DNA of 64,000 nt. It comes from an uncultured bacterium. GTDB lineage: Bacteria; Bacillota_I; Bacilli_A; Acholeplasmatales; Anaeroplasmataceae. A model generated the notes under the pieces. That model was not told the origin of the DNA, made no database searches, and was given only the letters and a program-made list of their open reading frames with translations. The translations under genes and the position numbers were made by a program. The stretch spans positions 1 through 64,000 of the forward strand of contig CASFCK010000006.1 in NCBI GenBank assembly GCA_949293265.1, given 5' to 3'. This document shows positions 43,893-51,814 of the stretch, in pieces. Positions within the stretch are counted from its first letter, which is position 1; the number at the start of each line of letters is the position of its first letter.

Positions 43893-44411
43893 TTAGTCTA
43901 CTTCCTTCACATATTCTTTATCGATAAAGAAGTAAGAAATTATACATCCAGCTAAAGCACATGCCATTGAAATTCCAACTGTTGCGATTGAAATATAAAC
44001 AGATGAGTTTGGTTCATATTTACCAGTTTGATCAATAAATGAGAAGATATATAAGAAACCAAATAATAATAGTAATACTGTCGTAATTGTATTTAAAATT
44101 ACTGTACCTAAATTCTTTTTTGAATTTAGAGAGAATGCATTAAAGATATTAATACATCCTAGTAATACTAAGGCAAATAGATATATACCTATATTTTTAG
44201 CAACACCTTCAGCACTTTCATTTATTCTGTTCATCGCTACCGCATGTGAATTTAAGAATAAACCTAATAAAATTGCTGGAATAAAGATAAAGGTTGCTGC
44301 AAACTTCATCTTATTATATTTATAAGAATCGACTAAGTTCAAAGCTGTAAACTTTAACCAATGCACAAAAGATTGCCATATTTTAGAAGGAACTGATTGT
44401 TTTTTATCCAT
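43893..44411 (-). CDS. small membrane protein in the pectin operon
   Basis: A 172-residue protein with about four helices: a first near 35-55 (FAATFIFIPAILLGLFL), then 78-98, 105-128 and 140-165. Its N-terminal 30 residues contain an amphipathic WQSFVHWLKFTALNLVDSYK segment. Starts one base after the ATPase stop. No family recognised. Confidence 0.6.
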   Translation of the reverse strand: MDKKQSVPSKIWQSFVHWLKFTALNLVDSYKYNKMKFAATFIFIPAILLGLFLNSHAVAMNRINESAEGVAKNIGIYLFALVLLGCINIFNAFSLNSKKNLGTVILNTITTVLLLLFGFLYIFSFIDQTGKYEPNSSVYISIATVGISMACALAGCIISYFFIDKEYVKEVD

Positions 44412-44412
44412 A

Positions 44413-45531
44413 TTAAATTTCCTCCTTAGTTATACGCATTTCTGTTTCTTTATCGAAGAAGTGAACTCTCTCCATATCAAAAGCTAAAGAAGCTTTTGGA
44501 CGAGATAAATCTACTTTTGCTGATGATAGAACTTTAGATATAACAGTTTGATTTGCTAATGTACCATATACTAAGAAATATGAACCTAGCATTTCGCTTG
44601 TATCTATATCCATTTCAACAACAGCTTCGCTATATTCAGCTAAATGCGCATCATCCATATAAGTATAGTCAGGACGAGATGCCATAACCACTTCTTTACC
44701 TACATATCCTAGATCTTTTAGTTCAGCAAATTTAGCATCTGCTATTTTTACCTTTGGTCCGTCGAAGAAATGGAAACAGCCATCACTTTCAACTGTACCA
44801 TGGTAGAAGTTCATTGGTGGAGTTCCAATAAAACCAGCAACGAATAAATTTCTAGGATTATCAAACATGTTTTTAGGTGTATCGATTTGTTGTACATAAC
44901 CATCTTTCATAACTACAATTCTAGTAGCTAATGTTAAAGCTTCAATTTGGTCATGTGTAACATAAATGAATGTTGCGTTTAATTTTTGGTGTAATATTGA
45001 TAATTCTTTACGCATTGAACCACGTAATTTAGCATCTAGATTTGATAATGGTTCATCAAATAAGAATACTGCCGGATTACGAACAATAGAACGACCTACC
45101 GCAACTCTTTGTCTTTGACCACCTGATAATTGTTTTGGCTTACGATTTAAATATGGAACTAAACCTAATATTTCAGCCGCAGCCATAACTCGACGATGAA
45201 TTTCATCAGAGTCTATTTTTCTAATTAATAAGCTAAAAGCCATATTATGGTATACAGTCATATGGCCATATAGAGCATAGTTTTGGAAAACCATTGCTAT
45301 ATCTCTATCTCTAGGCGCTAAATCATTACAACGTTTACCATTGATTATTAAATCACCTGAAGAAATTTCTTCAAGACCAGCAATCATACGTAATGTTGTT
45401 GATTTACCACAGCCAGAAGGGCCAGCTAAAACTATAAAATCACCATGATTAATGTGAATGTTAAAATCATAAACTGCATGGAATCCGTTAGGATAAACCT
45501 TATTGACATCTTTTAAAATTACATCTGCCAT
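44413..45531 (-). CDS. MsmK/UgpC-type carbohydrate ABC ATPase
   Basis: A 372-residue CUT1 ATPase with Walker A GPSGCGKST (38-46), Q-loop VFQNYALYGHMTVY, signature LSGGQRQRVAVGR, Walker B VFLFDEPLSNLDAKLR and the H-loop VTHDQ, followed by a TOBE-type regulatory domain. It energises the oligosaccharide importer of this operon, and MsmK-type ATPases are often shared by several importers. Followed directly by the gene at 43893-44411. Confidence 0.93.
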   Translation of the reverse strand: MADVILKDVNKVYPNGFHAVYDFNIHINHGDFIVLAGPSGCGKSTTLRMIAGLEEISSGDLIINGKRCNDLAPRDRDIAMVFQNYALYGHMTVYHNMAFSLLIRKIDSDEIHRRVMAAAEILGLVPYLNRKPKQLSGGQRQRVAVGRSIVRNPAVFLFDEPLSNLDAKLRGSMRKELSILHQKLNATFIYVTHDQIEALTLATRIVVMKDGYVQQIDTPKNMFDNPRNLFVAGFIGTPPMNFYHGTVESDGCFHFFDGPKVKIADAKFAELKDLGYVGKEVVMASRPDYTYMDDAHLAEYSEAVVEMDIDTSEMLGSYFLVYGTLANQTVISKVLSSAKVDLSRPKASLAFDMERVHFFDKETEMRITKEEI

Positions 45532-45534
45532 ATT

Positions 45535-46116
45535 TTATCCCTCCAAACTCTCTAAATATTTAGCTAAATGAGTTGATTTAATATAACCAACAACACCAGC
45601 AGCTATAAATGAACCACCAGACAATAGTAATAATACTAACATTGTAATTCCTCTAGCTATAGGACTATGGAATAACCAACCATTAGATACCCATTCGTAT
45701 GTTCCACTTGTTGGTTGAAGTTGAATTTGACAAATTCTATCTAGATAATTTGCACAATCATTTAAAGTTAAATTACCAGAATAAGAACCATTGCGAATTG
45801 ATTCTTGAATTGCCCCATATTTAATTAATGTAATTGGACCATACGCTATTCTTATAAGGCAAATAGCACCTAAAACAATTAGGACTATTGAAAATGTTCT
45901 ATTATAGCTTTTAGCTTTTTCCATTGCTAAGAAAGCAATCAATAAAATTGCAATATTATATAAAATTTTAAAGATTGTCATAGCTTGTGGTCTTAATGAA
46001 TTTAGGCCGATGAAAGCAGCTAATAAACTTAAAATTAATCCTAAAAAGCCAAATGTATATGAAAATGAGTTGTTTTGATAACGCATTTTTTCTAATTTAA
46101 AATTATCTATTTTCAT
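45535..46116 (-). CDS. four-helix membrane protein in the pectin operon
   Basis: A 193-residue protein with helices near 18-40, 47-68, 72-95 and 150-178, and an external loop of about 50 residues containing two Cys (NDCANYLDRICQIQL). The topology resembles that of the 46113-46673 product, but sequence similarity is not obvious. ATGA overlap with that gene (46113-46116). No family recognised. Confidence 0.6.
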   Translation of the reverse strand: MKIDNFKLEKMRYQNNSFSYTFGFLGLILSLLAAFIGLNSLRPQAMTIFKILYNIAILLIAFLAMEKAKSYNRTFSIVLIVLGAICLIRIAYGPITLIKYGAIQESIRNGSYSGNLTLNDCANYLDRICQIQLQPTSGTYEWVSNGWLFHSPIARGITMLVLLLLSGGSFIAAGVVGYIKSTHLAKYLESLEG

Positions 46117-46673
46117 TCTTTGGCCACCTCCATTTGTGCTTTTCTTTGCTTTTCTCTAGAAACAGTTTCAAAATATTTTATAACTGTTGTAGCAATAAAC
46201 AAGACACATACTACTACGCATACTATTGATAAAACGATAGCAAGTACAATATATATATTAGAAGGTGTGATCTTTGAAGTTGAACTAGCTTGCATCAAAT
46301 CAGTAAAGTCTTTTAATTCCGGTAATGCTTGTTCAAATTTTGGTAAAACATCCATTTGTTGAATCAAAACAATAAGAGCAAAAACCATTGCAACCACACA
46401 CGCTGCTATGTTGAATATTAAATTAGATAAATAATAATATCTACGAGATATACTACCTACAATAGCCATAACCGCAAAACAACAAATACCTATAATTCCT
46501 ACATATAAAAGCATATCATTCAAGTCTTGCATTTCACTAAACAACTCAAAATTTGTTTCTTGAAGCCAATAGTTAGAAGTAAAATATGTTACAGCTAATA
46601 TAATGTATAAAACATATAAAACTAAAAACGCACATAATAAGGGTTTTTTCGCTTTTTCAACTATTTTGTTCAT
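46113..46673 (-). CDS. four-helix membrane protein in the pectin operon
   Basis: A 186-residue protein with helices near 12-32, 50-72, 78-104 and 138-165, a polar loop (FEQALPELKDFTDLMQASST) between the third and fourth, and a basic C-terminus (SREKQRKAQMEVAKE). AGGAGG precedes the ATG. It follows the binding-protein gene after a strong hairpin. No family recognised. Confidence 0.6.
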   Translation of the reverse strand: MNKIVEKAKKPLLCAFLVLYVLYIILAVTYFTSNYWLQETNFELFSEMQDLNDMLLYVGIIGICCFAVMAIVGSISRRYYYLSNLIFNIAACVVAMVFALIVLIQQMDVLPKFEQALPELKDFTDLMQASSTSKITPSNIYIVLAIVLSIVCVVVCVLFIATTVIKYFETVSREKQRKAQMEVAKE

Positions 46674-46700
46674 TTGAGAACCTCCTTATTATAATTTTAT

Positions 46701-46731
46701 CTATCAGGGCCTAATGCAAGGCCCTGGATAG
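46701..46731 (-). other. strong intercistronic hairpin after the binding-protein gene
   Basis: CTATC-AGGGCC pairs with GGCCCT-GATAG with one bulged G, and no T-run follows on the minus strand. It lies ten bases beyond the binding-protein stop, as do hairpins that stabilise binding-protein mRNA relative to downstream genes (as in malE-malF). Confidence 0.7.
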
Positions 46732-46741
46732 AAATTATTTT

Positions 46742-48952
46742 TTATTCATACATTGAATTAATAACTTTTTGATATTCATTTAAATATGTTGTTGTTTTGT
46801 TGAATTGTGAAGTGTAATGATCTTTAGTTTGTGTAGTACCACTACCCCAACCATTTTGGATAACATCTTGATACTTACCTTGTTGTTTCCATAAATCATT
46901 TAATTCAGTAACGTCAGAATCAATTTGAGTCTTAATTGATGAATTGATATCAATTACTGTAGGAATACATTTATAGAATGGATTATTATCTTGACCTTCA
47001 GCTGTACAAATATCCATAGCACCAAGAGAAATTGCTAAATTAATATTAGCTAAACCTGTTTGAGCAGATGGAGCACCAACTTGATAATCTAGAGCATCTT
47101 GACGAATATGACCAATTGGGAATGTAGCACCAACTCTTTGACGATAGAAGTTTGTCCAAGAACCCCATTGACCAATAGCTTTTTTAGCAGCCTCACCAAT
47201 TACAACATAAACTGTACCATCAGTCATTTTAGCTGTACCAGCGCCTTCTTTTCTATTGCCGTTTTCATCATATTCAGTTACTGCTTTACGATACTTATCA
47301 TTATTTAAACCAAAGTCTTGAAGATCGGCACCTTCATCACAGAAGAAATAATCAAAGATTGTAGCTGCACGAGCAATTTGTTCTGCTGATGAATCTGCTA
47401 TAATACACCAACCACCATTCTTTAAAGCACGACTATCTTCACTGAAACGAGTGAATGAATCATCATCAGCGCCATTTGCATGCCATTGAGCATATGGAGG
47501 TAAAACAGGGTTAAATCTATCTAATGTAGATGCACTCATTTCTTTAAATGGATATGAATCATCAACTTCTGCAATAGATGCTGAATAGTCATATACCATA
47601 AATTGGAAACCTTTTTGTAATAAGTTATCACGGTAAATTGTACCACCAGTATTACCATTAAATCCTTCTTTAAAGTTTTGTAATAATAATCCATCTTGAT
47701 ATAGAGCATGTAAATTATCTAATGCAGTATAAGCAGCTTCATCTGCCATAGCTGTATGTAAGTTTCCATCTTTATCAAAATAGAAGTTAGCTTGTTCTGC
47801 TGCAGATGTTAAACCACGAACGCCCCACATAGAAGCTAAGTTTAAGAAGCTAACATATCTATTATCTGCTGTTCCACGAGGAGCCATAACAACTATTTTT
47901 TGTTTGTTTTGACCTGTTAAAGGTTCAGTATTTAATGAAACTATACGCATTAATGCAACTAATTCATCTGCATTATAACATGCACTTGCACCTGTGAAAA
48001 TTTCTGAACGTTTAGACCATAATTTGCCATCACCAATGTAATCGCCATAGATCTCATCAATATATTTTCTAAACATTTCTACATATTCAGCACCAGTAGC
48101 ATTTGGTTTAGCATTCATTTGAGCAATAATGTTTTTGTTTGCAGGAATGTTAATTTCTACATTTTCTAAACCTGTACCTGCACTATTAACAGTAGCTACT
48201 GTTGTGTTAATGTCTTCTGTATAGAATGGTTGATATGCCCATGCACCTGAATGAGTATCAGAGCCTGATCCATCATATTTTTTTGGTCTTGCTTTAACAT
48301 TTGCATTAGCATATTGTGAAAATTCTGTTTCACCATCTAATAATATTTCAATCCATGGAATATTCATTTGGAACATTCTTTCAATTGAATCTGCACCATC
48401 AAAATATGGAGTTGCATAGATGTGTTCTTCACCATTACGAGTAACTGTTAATTGAGCTTTAATTGCTGGATTTTCTTCAAGATATTTTTCAAAGTTAGGC
48501 ATCATACCAGCTTCAATTAATTCATCTAAAGCTACTAATTGGCCTGCTTTAGCCATAGTAACCATGTTAGTCATTGTGTTAGAAAAAACGTTGATTTTTT
48601 GTTTGTTTGCTCCAACACCACCATTTGTAGAGAATGCAGTTTGATATTCCTCATCATCTGAATCTTGTGCATAAGAACCATCTAGAATGTCAGCATTGAA
48701 AAGTTTTTCAACTTCTTGCCACATAGGTAATAAATCACCTTGGTTAATATCATTACCATCAATATCAGTATATGTAGCTTTTTTGTTAGCAATTGTAGTA
48801 GATTTAGCATATTGAACGTCAAAGTTTAAAGTAACTGCTTTAGTTAAATCATCTTTTTGAATTGTTCCGCCATTATCATCATTACCGCCACAGGCTGCTA
48901 AACCCATAGCTGCTACAGCTGCTAAAGAAGCAGCTAATAATTTTTTCTTCAT
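46742..48952 (-). CDS. large ABC oligosaccharide-binding lipoprotein
   Basis: A 736-residue extracellular solute-binding protein, considerably longer than the usual 420-550. The signal peptide ends in the lipobox GLAAC (Cys21), followed by a GGNDDN linker. The mature protein has the type-1 sugar-binding pattern (VTMAKAGQLVALDELIEAGM, EEHIYATPYFDGA, NGGWCIIADSSAEQIARAATIFDYF). GGAGG lies about 13 bases before ATG 48952; the frame continues upstream into the permease gene without a start site. Operon context suggests oligogalacturonides or similar as ligand. Confidence 0.88.
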   Translation of the reverse strand: MKKKLLAASLAAVAAMGLAACGGNDDNGGTIQKDDLTKAVTLNFDVQYAKSTTIANKKATYTDIDGNDINQGDLLPMWQEVEKLFNADILDGSYAQDSDDEEYQTAFSTNGGVGANKQKINVFSNTMTNMVTMAKAGQLVALDELIEAGMMPNFEKYLEENPAIKAQLTVTRNGEEHIYATPYFDGADSIERMFQMNIPWIEILLDGETEFSQYANANVKARPKKYDGSGSDTHSGAWAYQPFYTEDINTTVATVNSAGTGLENVEINIPANKNIIAQMNAKPNATGAEYVEMFRKYIDEIYGDYIGDGKLWSKRSEIFTGASACYNADELVALMRIVSLNTEPLTGQNKQKIVVMAPRGTADNRYVSFLNLASMWGVRGLTSAAEQANFYFDKDGNLHTAMADEAAYTALDNLHALYQDGLLLQNFKEGFNGNTGGTIYRDNLLQKGFQFMVYDYSASIAEVDDSYPFKEMSASTLDRFNPVLPPYAQWHANGADDDSFTRFSEDSRALKNGGWCIIADSSAEQIARAATIFDYFFCDEGADLQDFGLNNDKYRKAVTEYDENGNRKEGAGTAKMTDGTVYVVIGEAAKKAIGQWGSWTNFYRQRVGATFPIGHIRQDALDYQVGAPSAQTGLANINLAISLGAMDICTAEGQDNNPFYKCIPTVIDINSSIKTQIDSDVTELNDLWKQQGKYQDVIQNGWGSGTTQTKDHYTSQFNKTTTYLNEYQKVINSMYE

Positions 48953-48975
48953 AATTATATTTTTTCCTCCTGTTT

Positions 48976-49848
48976 TTATTCCTTTACGCCACCGACATTT
49001 ACACCGGCTGCAAAATATTTTTGTAATTGTGGATAAACTACTATGATAGGAATAATAGAACATAGTAGCATCGCATATTGAACTGACTGATTTGAATACT
49101 TATCACTTTCTGGAATTGGTGGTTTTTCTTCACCAGCATTAGTCATATCTAGATAATCTCTAATTATAACCGTTAATGGTTGGAAGTTTTCGTCACTAAA
49201 TAACATACTTGCCCAAATATAACCATTCCAACGTGATAATGCATAGAACATAGTTACAGTTGCAATACTTGCTTTTGACATAGGTATATATACCTTGGTT
49301 AGAATTTGGAATTCGGTTGCACCATCTATTGTTGCAGCTTCCTCTATTTCTGTTGGAACACCTGCAAAATAATTTCTTAATAATACAATATTAAATGCGT
49401 TGAAACCTAAACCTAAAATATAACCAAAACGATTGTTTTGAATACCTAAATCAGTAAAGTTTTGTAATGTAGGAATCATACCTGCATTAAACCATAATGT
49501 AAATACTAACATAAAGTTAAAGCCTTTGCCCCACATTAAACGTGGTTTAGATAAGGCATAGGCGCCTGTAACGGCAACTAGCATAGAACAAATTGTACCA
49601 TAAACTGTATAGAATATTGTATTACAATAACCTAACCAATATTGTCTATAACCAATTACACCAAGCAAGGCATCAAGTTGAAATCCTACTGGCCATAATA
49701 CGACTCTTCCTGATTCAACCGCATCTTTTGATGAAACAGCACCAGATAGAACGAAAATTAATGGGTAAATACATAGGATTGCAAATATTGTTAGCAATAC
49801 ATATGAGAAAATTTTAAATATTTTTTCGCTTCTTGTTAATCTTTTCAT
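48976..49848 (-). CDS. MalG/YtcP-type ABC permease
   Basis: A 290-residue CUT1 permease with six helices and the EAA loop EIEEAATIDGATEFQILTKV (about 177-196). AGGAGGG precedes the ATG. Pairs with the upstream LplB-type permease and hands off to the MsmK-type ATPase. Confidence 0.92.
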   Translation of the reverse strand: MKRLTRSEKIFKIFSYVLLTIFAILCIYPLIFVLSGAVSSKDAVESGRVVLWPVGFQLDALLGVIGYRQYWLGYCNTIFYTVYGTICSMLVAVTGAYALSKPRLMWGKGFNFMLVFTLWFNAGMIPTLQNFTDLGIQNNRFGYILGLGFNAFNIVLLRNYFAGVPTEIEEAATIDGATEFQILTKVYIPMSKASIATVTMFYALSRWNGYIWASMLFSDENFQPLTVIIRDYLDMTNAGEEKPPIPESDKYSNQSVQYAMLLCSIIPIIVVYPQLQKYFAAGVNVGGVKE

Positions 49849-49859
49849 ATCTTTCCCTC

Positions 49860-50918
49860 CTAGAATAATGCTGTATCAGACACTCTTCTACTTATCGCAT
49901 TAGCACCAAGAACTAGGAACATAGCAATAAAAGAATTAAACAAGTCAGCAGCTACCGCAGCACTCTTAACACCACCAGTAGTAGTTTGTCTATAACGATA
50001 TACGAATGTAGAAATTACATCTGATGTATCTAGAGTGTTATTAGTACCATCGCCAACCCATAATAATATGATCTTTTCATAACCGATATTCAATATAGAA
50101 CCAATTCTTGTGATTAACATTATTGATAATGTCGGCGCCATACCTGGCAATGTTACATATTTAATTTCCTGTAATTTTGAAGCACCATCAATTTTAGCTG
50201 CTTCATAGTTAGCTGGTGAAATAGCAATTATAGCTGCAAAATATACTATTGAACCATAACCACAACTTTCCCAAATGTCGGAAACTTGATAAATAGGTCT
50301 AAAGAATCTCGCTGTATTAATTAGGTTTTGTCCACCTTCATATAAACCTAAATTCATAAATAGCTGAGCCAATAAACCTGGAGATGAATTTGTCATTTCA
50401 TTACCTTGATAACTCCATCTAAATATAATCGTTGTAATAACAACGGTAGAAATAAATTTTGGTAAGTATGAACAAACTTGTAGTACACTTCTATATTTCT
50501 TATTTTTAACTTCACTGAATAATAAAGCCAAGAATATAGGAAGTGGGAAGCCAAAACATAGACCATAAGCACTATTTACGAATGTATTTCTAAATGCTTG
50601 GAAGAATTCTCTAGAATAACTACCATCTATTAATATTTTTGCAAAACGTAAACCGAACCAATTTTGATCCATAACTTGGTCTGCCGGGTTATCGCCTAGC
50701 TTGAAGGCTTGTAAAACACCATAAATTGGACGATATTTTAACAATACTAAGAATACTAATAGTGGAATTAATAATGCGTATAATCGCCAATCTTTAGCTA
50801 ATGTTTTACCAACACGTTTCCATTTAGTACGTTCAAGTTCTTCAACGATTTCTTCTTTTGAACGTTCTTCATTGATTTTAAGCGTGTCTGTTTTTACTAC
50901 ATCAACCATCCTTTTCAT
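49860..50918 (-). CDS. LplB-type ABC permease
   Basis: A 352-residue CUT1 permease with an extra charged N-terminal segment of about 35 residues, six helices and the EAA loop NYEAAKIDGASKLQEIKYVT. LplB/YtcP pairs serve complex polysaccharide fragments such as rhamnogalacturonan or oligogalacturonides in Bacilli. The start overlaps the preceding gene in ATGA (50915-50918). Confidence 0.92.
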   Translation of the reverse strand: MKRMVDVVKTDTLKINEERSKEEIVEELERTKWKRVGKTLAKDWRLYALLIPLLVFLVLLKYRPIYGVLQAFKLGDNPADQVMDQNWFGLRFAKILIDGSYSREFFQAFRNTFVNSAYGLCFGFPLPIFLALLFSEVKNKKYRSVLQVCSYLPKFISTVVITTIIFRWSYQGNEMTNSSPGLLAQLFMNLGLYEGGQNLINTARFFRPIYQVSDIWESCGYGSIVYFAAIIAISPANYEAAKIDGASKLQEIKYVTLPGMAPTLSIMLITRIGSILNIGYEKIILLWVGDGTNNTLDTSDVISTFVYRYRQTTTGGVKSAAVAADLFNSFIAMFLVLGANAISRRVSDTALF

Positions 50919-51592
50919 ACACCTTCCTTTTCATTAGATTTTTTTTGACTTGGGGTTGTGTTACTATTTTGATAGTACTGTCTTTCTTCTTCAAATTCTT
51001 TACGTTGGGCAATAATTTGTCTCTTAACATTGACAATTACATTTTGTTGAATGAGTATAAAATAGAACACTGTAGAAAGTGCATAACCAAATATACTCCA
51101 CAAAAACGAATACCCAACATTGATAAACAAATCCCCATTTTCTAATAACGTTACCATTATTCCTTCAATTATTGCGACGCCTGCATATAATAAGGTAATA
51201 AAGCCAAAATCAGCGACCCTACTTTCTCGCATGATTTTTTCATTCTTTTTGTTATAAAACGCCAGTGTTATAAAACAAAAAGAGTAGCTCACTAAATGTT
51301 CTACTAATACCTTCCAATTATAGGCTTGCATCAGCTCTTCAGCTGTTCCTAATTTTCCTGGCAAAAGGTACCTACATACTAACCAATCAACCAACGCAAA
51401 AATAGGAATTGATATTCCCCCTATCGGCCCCCACCTGATAAAAAGAACTGCAATAACTAAGAAACTGATAACAAAGTTTGGCATATATGCACCTATGAAG
51501 AACGCTTCTAGATACAAAAATACACCTTCAACCAGAATACCAAATAATAAAAGCATTAGGATATCTGTAATTCGATATTTACTTAAGCTCAT
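50915..51592 (-). CDS. membrane protein heading the importer operon
   Basis: A 225-residue protein with about six helices and a polar cytoplasmic tail of roughly 35 residues (RQIIAQRKEFEEERQYYQNS...). The helical pattern (GAYMPNFVISFLVIAVLFIR then WGPIGGISIPIFALVDWLV) recalls ECF-type substrate-specific components, but this is not a firm match. It is the first gene of the operon, translationally coupled to the LplB-type permease. Confidence 0.6.
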   Translation of the reverse strand: MSLSKYRITDILMLLLFGILVEGVFLYLEAFFIGAYMPNFVISFLVIAVLFIRWGPIGGISIPIFALVDWLVCRYLLPGKLGTAEELMQAYNWKVLVEHLVSYSFCFITLAFYNKKNEKIMRESRVADFGFITLLYAGVAIIEGIMVTLLENGDLFINVGYSFLWSIFGYALSTVFYFILIQQNVIVNVKRQIIAQRKEFEEERQYYQNSNTTPSQKKSNEKEGV

Positions 51593-51642
51593 TTATTCAC
51601 CCCTTGTATTCTGTTTACAATACTAGTAAGTTTCTTTCCCCT

Positions 51643-51664
51643 AAAAAGCATACTGAATACGCTT
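51643..51664 (-). promoter_or_regulatory. leader hairpin, possible attenuator
   Basis: In the importer leader RNA, AAGCGUA pairs with UAUGCUU across a five-base loop, immediately followed by a U-run. It lies about ten bases after the predicted +1 and resembles a small intrinsic terminator. Confidence 0.35.
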
Positions 51665-51679
51665 ACTAAGTCTACGTAA

Positions 51680-51708
51680 ATTATATGCTTTTTGCTATCT
51701 CATGTCAA
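51680..51708 (-). promoter_or_regulatory. consensus promoter of the importer operon
   Basis: -35 TTGACA (51703-51708), 17-bp spacer, -10 TATAAT (51680-51685): a perfect sigma-A match. Confidence 0.85.
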
Positions 51709-51715
51709 TAAAAAG

Positions 51716-51729
51716 TGTAAACGATTACA
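51716..51729. promoter_or_regulatory. cre/LacI-type operator at the importer promoter
   Basis: TGTAAACGATTACA, with arms TGTAA/TTACA around a central CG, ends seven bases upstream of the -35. Confidence 0.65.
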
Positions 51730-51780
51730 ATTTTTAAATCATTTTTTTACATTTTTATTTTTTATAAAAAGATAAAGTGA

Positions 51781-51807
51781 AAATGGTGGCTCAAAACCAC
51801 CATTTTA
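51781..51807 (-). terminator. terminator of the PL9 gene
   Basis: AAAATGGTGG/CCACCATTTT perfect 10-bp stem with a 7-base loop, followed on the minus strand by TTTT at the stem base. Confidence 0.75.
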
Positions 51808-51814
51808 CAGTCAT

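Noticed and set aside
48952-49063. Longer start for the large binding lipoprotein overlapping the permease
   Set aside because: The extension lacks a start site, and the signal peptide with its lipobox begins at 48952.
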